DNA of 64,000 nt from Bacteroidota bacterium (lineage in GTDB: Bacteria; Bacteroidota; Bacteroidia; AKYH767-A; 2013-40CM-41-45). The notes under the pieces are model-generated. The model searched no databases. It saw nothing but the letters and a program-made list of their open reading frames with translations, and had not been told where the DNA came from. This document shows, in pieces, positions 24,964 through 33,143 of this stretch. Location of the stretch: assembly GCA_016720935.1 (NCBI GenBank), contig JADKJP010000004.1, forward strand, positions 496,001 through 560,000, in the 5' to 3' direction. Within the stretch, counting starts at the first letter, position 1; every line of letters starts with the position of its first letter. Position numbers and translations under genes: made by a program.

Positions 24964-27294
24964 ATGAGCATCGCTTCCACAATCCAATATAAGCTGAGAA
25001 ATTTTATGACTCTTGGCTTCCTTCTTTGCTTTTCCCTGAATTCCTACTCTCAAAACGCTCAGCTCAAAGGAAAAATAAGTACTTCGGGAGGAGAGGCTTT
25101 GCCCGGAGCTATTGTAATGTCCGACAGTACAACAGGAACCACCACAGACCTGAACGGACTTTTTCAGTTGTCCCTTGCACCCGGCAATTACAATCTGACA
25201 ATAAAATTAATTTCATTTTCAGAAAAGAAAATAAGTATTCATCTCAACCCCGGCGAAATCCGGGAAATGAATATAATCTTAGAACCATCTTCGCGAGAAC
25301 TGAAACTGGTTGTTGTCAGTGCAGGAAAATTTGAACAAAAGATTGAAGACGTTACTGTGTCCATTGAAGTTTTGAAACCACGACTGGTCGAAGAGCGGGC
25401 AACCACGACCATGGAAGACGCGATGGATTATGTTCCCGGCGTGAACATCATCGATGGTCAGGCTAATATCAGAGGAGGTAGCGGCTGGAGTTATGGTGCG
25501 GGGAGCCGCGTTCAGATACTGGTTGATGATTTGCCAATGCTCACTGCCGACGCTGGTGACGCGAAATGGAGTTTTTTACCTGTAGAAAATCTTGAGCAGG
25601 TAGAAGTCATTAAAGGGGCTTCATCCGTATTGTTCGGTTCCTCGGCTTTAAATGGCGCGATCAATCTGCGTACAGCTTTTCCCCGTGATACGCCCATGAC
25701 AAAAATTAATTTCCAGACAGGTGTTTATGATAGGGCTAAAGTGAAATTTGATACCTCTGAATATGCATTGAATGCTCCTGAAAGTATCCGTAATAAACAA
25801 GGCGTTTTGAGTTTTCTGCACAGCAGGCAAATCGGTCAGCTGGATCTGGTTGTCGGGGGAAATATGTTTATCGATGAAGGTTACCGTGAAGGAGAAAATG
25901 AACAACACGGACGTTTCAACCTGAATACACGTTATCGGTTTAAAAACATCGAGGGATTATCCATAGGCATTAATGGTAATACCATGATGTCGGCAGGTAC
26001 ATTATTTTTTATCTGGAAGAATGATTCCAGTGGAGCCTACCAACCGGCACCGACAACACTCAGTGACTACACTACTTACCGAACCAATCTGGATCCTTTT
26101 ATCACCTATATCGGTAAAAAAGGAAGTTCGCATAAAATTCGCACACGGTGGTTTAATTCAAAGAATGAAAACAACACCAATCAGGAATCAACAGGCAATG
26201 TCTACTATGGCGAATATCAGTATCAGAAACGATTCGGCGAGAAAGCCACCATCACTGCCGGCGTTGTGGATCAGGAAAACAAAGTAAGAAGCGAATTGTA
26301 TCTCGACCATTCAGGCAATCAACTCGCTGCATATATCCAGGGCGATGTAAAATGGAAAATGCTGACCTTCTCCGCCGGAGCAAGAGCTGAGCAAAATAAA
26401 ATCGATTCCATTCGCGAAGACTGGACACCTGTTTTTCGCGGTGGCATCAATGCTCATGTACTTCAAGGCACCTACTTGCGTGCATCGATTGGTCAAGGCT
26501 ACAGATTTCCTTCCGTTGCGGAACGTTTTGTCAGAACAAATGTTGGCTCCCTCTACATTTACCCAAACCCCGGCCTGCAGTCTGAAAAAGGATATAGCGC
26601 GGAAATCGGTTTTCGCCAGGTTTTGAAATTCGGAAACTGGATTGGTTATCTCGATGCTGCCGCATTCCAAAGTCAATACGAGAACATGATGGAATTCATT
26701 TTTGCTCAATGGGGTAAACCATCAGATCCTCTTGTAGGGTTTGGTTTTAGTTCGGTAAACGTGGGCAAGACAAAAATAAAAGGTGTAGACGTATCACTGA
26801 TGGCTGAAGGGAAAATCGCAGGTGATCTGAACGCCACACTAATGCTCAGTTACACGTATCTCGATCCCAAGCAAACAACATACGACAGTGCTTATGTCGC
26901 GAAAGCCGGGAGCGGACAGGTTCGCGGCAGTGACTCAACCGATTTTCTCAAATACAGATTTCGTCATATGGGCAAAGCGGATCTTGAATTCAACTTCCGG
27001 AAATTTTCACTTGGAAGCAGTTTGAGATACAACAGTAAAATGGAAAATATCGACTATATCTTCCTTACTCCTTTGTTTGATCAGATTTCACCTCCTGGCC
27101 TTGGAATCGGTGATTACAGGCTCCAGCACGATCACGGAGATCTGGTGCTTGATGTAAGAGCAGGCTACCAGGTCAATAAAACACTACGTGCTACGTTCAT
27201 AGTAAAGAACCTGACGAATTACATTTACATGCAACGACCAGCCGACATGCAGCCTCCCCGTACTTTTGTATTTCAGCTGGCCCTTACCCTGTAA
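24964..27294 (+). CDS. TonB-dependent receptor
   Basis: 776 residues. A signal segment ending near YSQN is followed by a carboxypeptidase-regulatory-like domain at about residues 33-115 (QLKGKISTSGGEALPGAIVM, TTTDLNGLFQLSLAPG). The plug is at about 125-235 (VQILVDDLPMLTADAGDAKW, LEQVEVIKGASSVLFGSSAL, NGAINLRT). A TonB barrel follows, with the conserved FRGGINAHVL, SIGQGYRFPSVAERF and a C-terminal aromatic strand (RTFVFQLALTL). It resembles small-ligand (siderophore/vitamin/metal-type) receptors more than SusC glycan receptors, because it is under 800 residues and has no SusD neighbour. The ligand is unknown. An inverted repeat sits at its transcript start. Confidence 0.92.
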   Translation: MSIASTIQYKLRNFMTLGFLLCFSLNSYSQNAQLKGKISTSGGEALPGAIVMSDSTTGTTTDLNGLFQLSLAPGNYNLTIKLISFSEKKISIHLNPGEIREMNIILEPSSRELKLVVVSAGKFEQKIEDVTVSIEVLKPRLVEERATTTMEDAMDYVPGVNIIDGQANIRGGSGWSYGAGSRVQILVDDLPMLTADAGDAKWSFLPVENLEQVEVIKGASSVLFGSSALNGAINLRTAFPRDTPMTKINFQTGVYDRAKVKFDTSEYALNAPESIRNKQGVLSFLHSRQIGQLDLVVGGNMFIDEGYREGENEQHGRFNLNTRYRFKNIEGLSIGINGNTMMSAGTLFFIWKNDSSGAYQPAPTTLSDYTTYRTNLDPFITYIGKKGSSHKIRTRWFNSKNENNTNQESTGNVYYGEYQYQKRFGEKATITAGVVDQENKVRSELYLDHSGNQLAAYIQGDVKWKMLTFSAGARAEQNKIDSIREDWTPVFRGGINAHVLQGTYLRASIGQGYRFPSVAERFVRTNVGSLYIYPNPGLQSEKGYSAEIGFRQVLKFGNWIGYLDAAAFQSQYENMMEFIFAQWGKPSDPLVGFGFSSVNVGKTKIKGVDVSLMAEGKIAGDLNATLMLSYTYLDPKQTTYDSAYVAKAGSGQVRGSDSTDFLKYRFRHMGKADLEFNFRKFSLGSSLRYNSKMENIDYIFLTPLFDQISPPGLGIGDYRLQHDHGDLVLDVRAGYQVNKTLRATFIVKNLTNYIYMQRPADMQPPRTFVFQLALTL

Positions 27295-27353
27295 ACCGTT
27301 GATAAATCAGGGGTTCTGTTGAAAATTATCGGACACCAAATTCATTTTGTTTC

Positions 27354-27361
27354 TATTTTTG
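27354..27361 (+). promoter_or_regulatory. kdsB: Predicted -7 box (TATTTTTG) of kdsB
   Basis: A perfect TAnnTTTG box ends 25 nt before the kdsB ATG. No consensus -33 TTTG at 19 nt, so this rests on the -7 box and its position alone. Confidence 0.45.
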
Positions 27362-27386
27362 TAAGTTCACAATCCTTCGCAACGAG

Positions 27387-28127
27387 ATGAACATAATCGG
27401 AATAATCCCCGCCCGCTTTGGCTCCACAAGGTTTCCCGGTAAACCCCTGGCTGATATTGACGGGAAGACGATGATACAGCGTGTATACGAACAGTGCGTA
27501 AAATGCACTCGCCTGTCACGGGTAGTTATTGCAACCGATGATGAACGGATCTTCAACCACGTAGTGGAGTTCGGCGGACATGCGATCATGTCTTCTCCGC
27601 AACACCAGAGCGGGACTGACCGTTGCGCGGAAATCATTGCACGTGATGAAACGATACAATGGGATGCTGTGATCAATATCCAAGGCGATGAACCTTATAT
27701 TCACCCTGAACAAATTGACCTCTTGTGTTCATGCTTTGATCAGTCAGACACCCGTATCGCGACACTTATCAAAAAAATCACTTCTCCTGATGAGTTGTTT
27801 AACCATAACAATGTAAAAGTAGTGGTCAACAAACGTGGTGAAGCCATTTATTTCAGTCGTTCTCCTATCCCCTATAACAGAAATTTCCCTGAACAAGACT
27901 GGCTGAAATATTCTACATACTACAAGCACATCGGAATTTATGGTTATCGTTCGGATGTGTTGCTTGAGATCTCAAGGCTTTCCAAAACCAATCTTGAAAT
28001 CACGGAATCGCTGGAACAATTGCGATGGATTGAAAACGGTTACGTCATCAAAGCCGAAGTAACATCTCTTGAAAGTATCGCGATCGACACACCGGATGAT
28101 TTGCTGAAAATTAAGACGAATGTTTAA
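27387..28127 (+). CDS. kdsB: 3-deoxy-manno-octulosonate cytidylyltransferase (CMP-Kdo synthetase)
   Basis: 246 residues, normal for the family. It activates Kdo with CTP to CMP-Kdo for transfer to lipid A in the cytoplasm. The nucleotide-binding start IIGIIPARFGSTRFPGKPL, the metal and base contacts in VVIATDDERI, the HQSGTDRCAE motif, NIQGDEP and the C-terminal ETDTP-like IAIDTPDDL block are all present. The gene implies an LPS core containing Kdo, consistent with the PagL-like deacylase and GT39 enzyme encoded ~8 kb away. It is followed by a strong bidirectional terminator. Confidence 0.96.
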   Translation: MNIIGIIPARFGSTRFPGKPLADIDGKTMIQRVYEQCVKCTRLSRVVIATDDERIFNHVVEFGGHAIMSSPQHQSGTDRCAEIIARDETIQWDAVINIQGDEPYIHPEQIDLLCSCFDQSDTRIATLIKKITSPDELFNHNNVKVVVNKRGEAIYFSRSPIPYNRNFPEQDWLKYSTYYKHIGIYGYRSDVLLEISRLSKTNLEITESLEQLRWIENGYVIKAEVTSLESIAIDTPDDLLKIKTNV

Positions 28128-28146
28128 ACGCATTTTCTAAAAAAAA

Positions 28147-28185
28147 AGAAAGGGCAGGAAAATTTCCTGCCCTTTCTTTTTTTTA
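28147..28185. terminator. Bidirectional rho-independent terminator
   Basis: A near-perfect 15-bp palindromic stem (AGAAAGGGCAGGAAA at 28147-28161, TTTCCTGCCCTTTCT at 28163-28177) is flanked by A-runs on the left and T-runs on the right. It serves kdsB on the plus strand and the barrel-protein gene on the minus strand, which converge here. Confidence 0.93.
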
Positions 28186-28192
28186 TTAAATA

Positions 28193-28888
28193 TCATTTCG
28201 GTCCAAAAACCAAAGCTGCACCCACCTGAATTACAAAGTTGTGTCCGGCATTTTCGTCTTTTACAAATTCCCCATCCTGCACTTTCCCGAATCCTGTTGA
28301 AGCCCTTGCATAAACCATCAGCAATGCCGGTAGTTTATAGCCAATACCACCTACAAGCGAAACATCTGATTTGTGAAAGCTGAGATCATTAGAAACAGTT
28401 GGTGTTGTCGGCTGAGGCGATTGACCATTTACACTGATAGTAGCGGTAGTATTCACAGTGGCATTATCAGAAATCAGATAAGAAAGCTGCGGTCCGGCCT
28501 GAATCATGAATCCTTTGTGCTCGCCGGAATACCAGGTCAGCAAGGCAGGAATGTCGATATAGCCCAGTGTCGCGTTTACATCGGCAACAGCCGTGATCAC
28601 AGCAGTACTGTTGGTTGTATCGTAAGGTTGCGCGGAAGTACTTGAGGTGTATTCGTATTTGTATCCTTTGACCGAATACAAAACTGAAGGCATCAGACTA
28701 AAATGTTTCGTGAGTGAAATGTCAAGAAACAAACCACCATGCCAGCCGAGCTTTGAATCTACAGTAAGATCGGTTCCCGAAAGTGTAGCGATATTTAATC
28801 CGGCCGTCGGGCCAATTCGAAATTGTGCGAAAGTTGCAGTGCTGAACAATGCAGAACACAACAACGCGGAGATCAGAAGTTTTTTCAT
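28193..28888 (-). CDS. Small outer-membrane beta-barrel protein (PorT/OMP_b-brl type)
   Basis: 231 residues. A signal peptide (MKKLLISALLCSALFSTATF) precedes alternating amphipathic strands. The N-terminal RIGPTAGLNIATLSG and internal GWHGGLFLDISLTKHFSLMP and GYIDIPALLTW segments are typical of the small 8-stranded outer-membrane barrel family common in Bacteroidota, and the chain ends in a strand (HNFVIQVGAALVFGPK). These are generally called porin-family or PorT-family proteins; whether it forms a pore is unknown. It shares the 3' terminator with kdsB. Confidence 0.8.
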   Translation of the reverse strand: MKKLLISALLCSALFSTATFAQFRIGPTAGLNIATLSGTDLTVDSKLGWHGGLFLDISLTKHFSLMPSVLYSVKGYKYEYTSSTSAQPYDTTNSTAVITAVADVNATLGYIDIPALLTWYSGEHKGFMIQAGPQLSYLISDNATVNTTATISVNGQSPQPTTPTVSNDLSFHKSDVSLVGGIGYKLPALLMVYARASTGFGKVQDGEFVKDENAGHNFVIQVGAALVFGPK

Positions 28889-29011
28889 AGGAAATATATT
28901 TACTTAAAATTACGAAAATCTTCCCGCACTGCAAAAAAACATGAACGCAATGTTAAATCATTCGAAAAATCAGTTCAAAAATCAAATCAATAGAATTGAA
29001 TTGTTAAATTT

Positions 29012-30283
29012 TCACTCGACTATTAATTTCCCATTGTAAGTAGTTCCATGAGACTGAATCAGTCGGTAGAAATAAATTCCGGACTCTAAAGTCAGTCGTT
29101 TAATTCTGATTTCATTTCCTTTCACATGTTCTTTACGGATCATTTTACCACTGGAATTAAACAACATGAAATCCGAATCAGGTCCGGCTTCGATTGGCAA
29201 ATGAATTACTGTTTCCGTTTGGAAAGGGTTGGGGCCATTTGAAAGTATATTCGAGGTTCCCGGATTTTCAATGATTCTTGTCGTGAAAGAATGAATAAAT
29301 GAATCCAGATCAAAGCTCCACAATTGCGGATCTATATTGAATACAAATTGCTGAAATCGTTCATTGGTGATATAACCATAATGATTATTCCTGAAACAAA
29401 CACCTTCCACCTGTCCTACATTCAAGGCGGTGCCAAGAGAAAATCTTCTTTTGTTGCCACTGAAAAAATCCCGGCCTGAATAATCATAGAGCAACCATAG
29501 AAAACAAGGCGCCAGTACAACATTGTCGTAACCCAGCAATACTATCGAACCATCATTTGCCATCGCGGCCGAAGTGACAAGTCCGTTCACTTCAAAACTA
29601 TCTCGCAAGGTCGCGACGTAATTCCCCGGTGCAGCCGGTATGAGATAGTGCCGTGTTCGTTTGTTCACCCAATCTTTACAAAAAAGGTGTAGTGAATCAT
29701 CATGATAAAAAAACGCTTCACAATCAAAACGAGTCGCGTTCAGGTTTGGCGTGAAATCAACCTGATCGGGATAAGAAAATAAAATTGTATCCGCTGTTGC
29801 ACTGATACTGGTTTGATTTAAAGAATCTTTATTGACCCGGAATATTCTGAGATCTGTGCGATCACCGGAGTTATTTCCGAAATCTCCCAGGAAAAAATAT
29901 CCGTTTCCTTCAGTAATATCTTCCCAATCTGTATTGATGGTGTTGGTAACCGTCACCTCCCGGGTCGAGAGTCCGGAAACTGTATCCAACTGATAAACGG
30001 AGTTTTCAGTATTATCAACATGTGTCCATAGCTGATCATTAAAAAATGACACACCAGAACTTTCATCCAGAAGTGGCGAATCCAAACCTGCAAGTCTGGT
30101 TAAAGAAAGTGTTGTTGCCGCATAAGTACAAGAACCATCATTGATGATCGCGGAAGGATTGTAATTGCTGGCCTGGGGATCTGTGCAACCTGACTGAGCA
30201 AAAGATTGCGTGAATGCAAATAAGGACACTCCCAAAATCAGAGTTTTACTAAGCCTCAAAAGAAAAAATAAGATGAATTTCAT
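29012..30283 (-). CDS. Secreted T9SS type A cargo with an N-terminal Cys/Asn/Asp motif
   Basis: 423 residues. The signal peptide ends near FAQS (about residue 30). A short motif GCTDPQASNYNPSAIINDG with a closing SC follows, a small disulfide or calcium-type module found in many marine and Bacteroidota surface proteins. The middle (about 60-340) looks like a beta-propeller of the esterase-like/phytase-like type (SGVSFFNDQLWTHVDNTENS, EDITEGNGYFFLGDFGNN, DCEAFFYHDDSLHLF, VEGVCFRNNHYGYITNE). The C-terminus is a T9SS sorting domain (LSNGPNPFQTETVIHL, LESGIYFYRLI, NGKLIV). It follows the two subunit genes of the usher region on the same strand, but a link with them is only positional. Confidence 0.75.
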   Translation of the reverse strand: MKFILFFLLRLSKTLILGVSLFAFTQSFAQSGCTDPQASNYNPSAIINDGSCTYAATTLSLTRLAGLDSPLLDESSGVSFFNDQLWTHVDNTENSVYQLDTVSGLSTREVTVTNTINTDWEDITEGNGYFFLGDFGNNSGDRTDLRIFRVNKDSLNQTSISATADTILFSYPDQVDFTPNLNATRFDCEAFFYHDDSLHLFCKDWVNKRTRHYLIPAAPGNYVATLRDSFEVNGLVTSAAMANDGSIVLLGYDNVVLAPCFLWLLYDYSGRDFFSGNKRRFSLGTALNVGQVEGVCFRNNHYGYITNERFQQFVFNIDPQLWSFDLDSFIHSFTTRIIENPGTSNILSNGPNPFQTETVIHLPIEAGPDSDFMLFNSSGKMIRKEHVKGNEIRIKRLTLESGIYFYRLIQSHGTTYNGKLIVE

Positions 30284-30356
30284 ACCCGGGGGAAAGGTCT
30301 TGTTTCGGAGACCAAATTAACATTCCCTCAGGTTTAAAAAAAATAAACTTGGTGAG

Positions 30357-30947
30357 TTATAAATCCGGGGCGACGATGAACTCAATTTGAAGGGTGTAAA
30401 CACCCGGCCTGTAGGTCAGTCCCGGAGTAACCTTCAAATCCACCTTGAATTGGTAACACTGAGGATCCGTAGTATAACTTCCCGCGGCATTTGTTCCAAC
30501 CGGTGAAGGGTCCGAACAATTGATGTCGGCGTCAACAGCCATATGATTTCCAATAAAATCAAGTGTAGAAGTCGCGATATCCTGCAAAGGTGCATAGCCT
30601 GAAATCAAAGGAGTATTGCTGAGGTTGTGCACACGCATTTGCAAAATACTTACCGGAGGTTGCCCGTTACCGGAACTCGTGTAATACTGAGCGTTGTCCC
30701 AGGTTCCCGGAGTTGTTGTGACCGCACCTGCATACAAATCCCAACCGATACCTATGGCTTCAATATTTACTGTAACCGCATTTGGAATCACTATTCCATT
30801 CACCAACTTGGCAACAGAATTGAACGTGAATTCAACATTCGGATTTGTAGCAAGCGTAATGTCTACAGTTTGTGCTCTTCCGGCTTGGCCATAAAGAAAT
30901 AATCCCGCAAAAAGGACGATTGTCCTCAGCGGTTTAAATTTCTTCAT
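30357..30947 (-). CDS. Small secreted subunit, paralogue of the protein at 31127-31837
   Basis: 196 residues from the ATG at 30945-30947 (MKKFKPLRTIVLFAGLF), a signal peptide ending near GRAQ. An upstream ATG at 30962 is possible, but the chosen start places the TAACTTTC promoter-like box at nearly the same distance as in the paralogue. The mature domain is beta-rich: VEFTFNSVAKLVNGI, VNIEAIGIGWDLYAG, ILQMRVHNLS, FKVDLKVTPGL and the terminal PGVYTLQIEFIVAPDL. The W-x-L motif (GWDLYA) and the G-x-Y-x-x-x-(I/V)-x-(F/Y) last strand match its paralogue. It is probably a fimbrial-type or WxL-like surface subunit handled by the chaperone and usher encoded upstream. No T9SS domain is present. Confidence 0.65.
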   Translation of the reverse strand: MKKFKPLRTIVLFAGLFLYGQAGRAQTVDITLATNPNVEFTFNSVAKLVNGIVIPNAVTVNIEAIGIGWDLYAGAVTTTPGTWDNAQYYTSSGNGQPPVSILQMRVHNLSNTPLISGYAPLQDIATSTLDFIGNHMAVDADINCSDPSPVGTNAAGSYTTDPQCYQFKVDLKVTPGLTYRPGVYTLQIEFIVAPDL

Positions 30948-31000
30948 CTGAATTAGTTTCATAATAGATCCTTACCTGACAACGCCTTGTAATGCAGCGC

Positions 31001-31008
31001 GAAAGTTA
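31001..31008 (-). promoter_or_regulatory. Promoter-like box TAACTTTC upstream of the 30357 subunit
   Basis: TAACTTTC on the minus strand is a 7-of-8 match to TAnnTTTG and lies 53 nt before the chosen ATG. The same octamer occurs 54 nt before the ATG of the paralogous subunit gene, and the following bases are also similar. Confidence 0.5.
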
Positions 31009-31064
31009 TGCCTGCTCCTGATCTTAGGTTTACTGGATTCCTTTCTGAAATGTTACGGACAATT

Positions 31065-31106
31065 AAAAAAACAAAAGCAACCTCCGGGGTGAGAGGTTGC
31101 TTTTGT
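31065..31106 (-). terminator. Rho-independent terminator after the major subunit gene
   Basis: A 14-bp perfect stem (ACAAAAGCAACCTC at 31071-31084 and GAGGTTGCTTTTGT at 31093-31106) with an 8-nt loop. Read on the minus strand it is followed by a T-run. It separates the two paralogous subunit genes into different transcripts or reduces read-through. Confidence 0.92.
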
Positions 31107-31126
31107 TCATCACTTCAGACCAGGGA

Positions 31127-31837
31127 TTAAAGGTCTTCGGTAAGTGTGTACACAACTTCCAGGTCATAAAAACCAGGTTGTGCGTAAGGATTTGTAGCTG
31201 TAAATGTCGCAGTAGCTACAGTTGGGTATTGTGTAGTCAAATCCGGGAAATTCGCAGGCACACCCGGTTTGATACGGTAGTGAACGAGGAATTTGTTTGT
31301 GAGCGGACTTGCAGAGGAAGTTGCAGGAGCATAACTGCTTGCAACACCTTGTCCGAATTCACCGGCGAGGAACTGTGTATTCAATGACGGAGTCAAAGAA
31401 GCGGTGTTACCTCCGAGATTACTGAACAGACCGATGAAGTTGTCAAAGGTCAATGGAGCGGCAACGTTGTTTGCCTGGATAGATTGCATTTCCAGAATTT
31501 CAGAAGGCAATGTACCGGTACCGTTAGTACCTGCACCATAAGCAATCTGTTGTGTCCAGAATTCAGTACTTGGTTGTGCATACAAATCCCAAGGAACTGT
31601 TGCTTCTACTTCAAGACGCGTTGCATTGTACTTTGTAATACCAACCTGGTATTTTTGAATGGTGTTGAATACAAAGTCTACCTGAGGCTCTGTAGTCATC
31701 GTTAATTCAAGGATTCCTTGAAGGTCCATTGTTACAGCTACATATTCCTGATCGGAAAGTTGAGCTTTAGTTTGTCCTACACTGAATACGCCGGCTATTG
31801 CGGTCATCAGGAGTGTTTTTTGTACGATCTTCTTCAT
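31127..31837 (-). CDS. Small secreted subunit, putative major pilin-like/WxL-like protein
   Basis: 236 residues with a signal peptide (MKKIVQKTLLMTAIAGVFSV to TKAQ). The mature part is a beta-rich single domain: GILELTMTTEPQVDFVFNTI, TRLEVEATVPWDLYAQP, KFLVHYRIKPGV and terminal PGFYDLEVVYTLTEDL. It shares with the 30357 protein the FxFN start, the WDLYA motif and the final strand. The final strand pattern (PG-x-Y-x-x-x-(V/I)-x-(Y/F)) resembles those of archaic chaperone-usher pilins and of WxL domains; the fold is inferred. It has its own promoter-like box and a strong terminator directly after it, fitting an abundantly made structural subunit. It lies 397 bp downstream of the chaperone gene across a large tandem repeat. 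Confidence 0.68.
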   Translation of the reverse strand: MKKIVQKTLLMTAIAGVFSVGQTKAQLSDQEYVAVTMDLQGILELTMTTEPQVDFVFNTIQKYQVGITKYNATRLEVEATVPWDLYAQPSTEFWTQQIAYGAGTNGTGTLPSEILEMQSIQANNVAAPLTFDNFIGLFSNLGGNTASLTPSLNTQFLAGEFGQGVASSYAPATSSASPLTNKFLVHYRIKPGVPANFPDLTTQYPTVATATFTATNPYAQPGFYDLEVVYTLTEDL

Positions 31838-31891
31838 TGGCTATAAGTTTTATTTTGTGGGGTGAATTGAATTACAAATTAACGACACTGT

Positions 31892-31899
31892 GAAAGTTA
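31892..31899 (-). promoter_or_regulatory. Promoter-like box TAACTTTC upstream of the 31127 subunit
   Basis: Same octamer and the same distance (54 nt) from the ATG as for the paralogue. The heptad repeat array begins about 80 nt further upstream, so array length would not change the spacing within this promoter but could alter its upstream region. Confidence 0.5.
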
Positions 31900-31980
31900 C
31901 GGGGATCAATTTTTTGAATTTCCTTACAGAAAAACTGTTTAATCATAATTAATCCAGATTTGGTTGGTATTTGGGGACAG

Positions 31981-32103
31981 GTTATGAGTTATGAGTTATG
32001 AGTTATGAGTTATGAGTTATGAGTTATGAGTTATGAGTTATGAGTTATGAGTTATGAGTTATGAGTTATGAGTTATGAGTTATGAGTTATGAGTTATGAG
32101 TTA
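31981..32103. repeat. Perfect heptad tandem array, 17 copies of GTTATGA
   Basis: Seventeen uninterrupted, identical 7-bp units (31981-32099) plus a partial copy, in the gap between the chaperone gene and the major subunit gene. It is directly preceded by TTGGGGACAG, a string that recurs (reverse complement) beside another array near 49995. The perfect identity of the copies points to recent expansion or ongoing slippage. Confidence 0.97.
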
Positions 32104-32182
32104 AAATTTAAAAAATAACAATTAACATTTGAATATAGTATACAGAAATAAAATCCTAAGTTGATAGTAAATGGCACTTATC

Positions 32183-32231
32183 TTATACTTTATACTTTGT
32201 ACTTTATACCTTATACCTTATTCTCCATACT
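32183..32231. repeat. Degenerate heptad array ending at the chaperone stop codon
   Basis: Seven successive 7-mers with no length change: TTATACT twice, TTGTACT, TTATACC twice, TTATTCT, CCATACT. The array stops 2 nt before the chaperone stop codon at 32234. Confidence 0.85.
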
Positions 32232-32233
32232 CA

Positions 32234-33073
32234 TCAATTGACTTCAATCTGCAGTTCAGCTGCCTGAACATTTTCACGGCTTCCGAAATCAACGACACCA
32301 AGTACCGAGTATTTACCTTTTGATAATGTAGTTGGCACATTAAATTTTATTTCTCGAATTCCTCCGGGGAGAACTGTAAATGCAATTGGCTTCACTCTTT
32401 CCTCTTCACCACTTTGAAGATTTGTAAATTCAAGATAAGAAGCACAATCCAGGATTGCTTCTCCTGTATTTCTCATTCGCATGACAAGAATTCTTCCTTT
32501 ATCACCGTCAGCTGCCACATCTTTGAAGCTTTCTATTTCCGCTTTTCGAAGCGTCACTGTTGGAGGAGTCTGGAAAATATGCGCGACAAACTGGAATGTT
32601 TCATTCACACCAAGACCTATCGCATTTTTGTCATTGAGCTCAGCAGCCTTTTTCTCTTTCGTTAATTTAATGCGCATCGCAGCCCATTTCACTTTATTCG
32701 CGTCGGGAGCGGATGGAACCTGTAACAAGACCTGAATCTTTTGTGTTTGTCCCGGATCTATTTCAAAAAACGAAGGCGTTGCGCTAAGCCAGCGCGAACA
32801 GGAATTTTCACTTCCTCCGGCGTCCATGAAACGGCTTTTCCCTTCAATCCCTGCCGGTTCAAAATCCGAAAACGATACTGTGAAGGACTGACGTACGGCA
32901 GAATTATTAGTTACACTAATTTCCTGTGTTTTGTATTCACCAATCGCCACTTTGTAATAAAGTCGGCTCGGAGATATTGAAACACTCTGCGCATTCGCGA
33001 AACCAATCCCTGACAAAGTCAGAATTACGATTGCACAGAAATTTTTAAAAATTTGACGCATTTGGGTATTCAT
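32234..33073 (-). CDS. PapD-like periplasmic chaperone (fimbrial/WxL-type)
   Basis: 279 residues; two possible ATGs (33073 and 33061). A signal peptide (NFCAIVILTLSGIGFANAQ) precedes two immunoglobulin-like domains. The first (about 28-150) has the PapD pattern: SISPSRLYYKVAIGEYKTQE, ISVTNNS, and SRWLSATPSFFEIDPGQTQK followed by IQVLLQVP, the equivalent of the chaperone strand holding the (R/K)-x-x-L-x-PG motif. The second (about 150-279) is a beta-sandwich with VLPGGIREIKF. In chaperone-usher systems this protein would donate a strand to unfolded subunits in the periplasm. A DUF916-type WxL-interacting protein has a similar two-domain plan and is the main alternative. It starts 70 bp after the usher-like gene. 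Confidence 0.75.
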   Translation of the reverse strand: MNTQMRQIFKNFCAIVILTLSGIGFANAQSVSISPSRLYYKVAIGEYKTQEISVTNNSAVRQSFTVSFSDFEPAGIEGKSRFMDAGGSENSCSRWLSATPSFFEIDPGQTQKIQVLLQVPSAPDANKVKWAAMRIKLTKEKKAAELNDKNAIGLGVNETFQFVAHIFQTPPTVTLRKAEIESFKDVAADGDKGRILVMRMRNTGEAILDCASYLEFTNLQSGEEERVKPIAFTVLPGGIREIKFNVPTTLSKGKYSVLGVVDFGSRENVQAAELQIEVN

Positions 33074-33143
33074 GATCGGTATTTGGTTTTTGATTTTTTA
33101 TTATTAAACGCAAATTATTTCCTTAGGTTTATCCTGTTTACCA

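Noticed and set aside
31981..32103. CRISPR array or direct-repeat locus
   Set aside because: Units are 7 bp with no spacers, and there are no cas genes; it is a simple tandem repeat.
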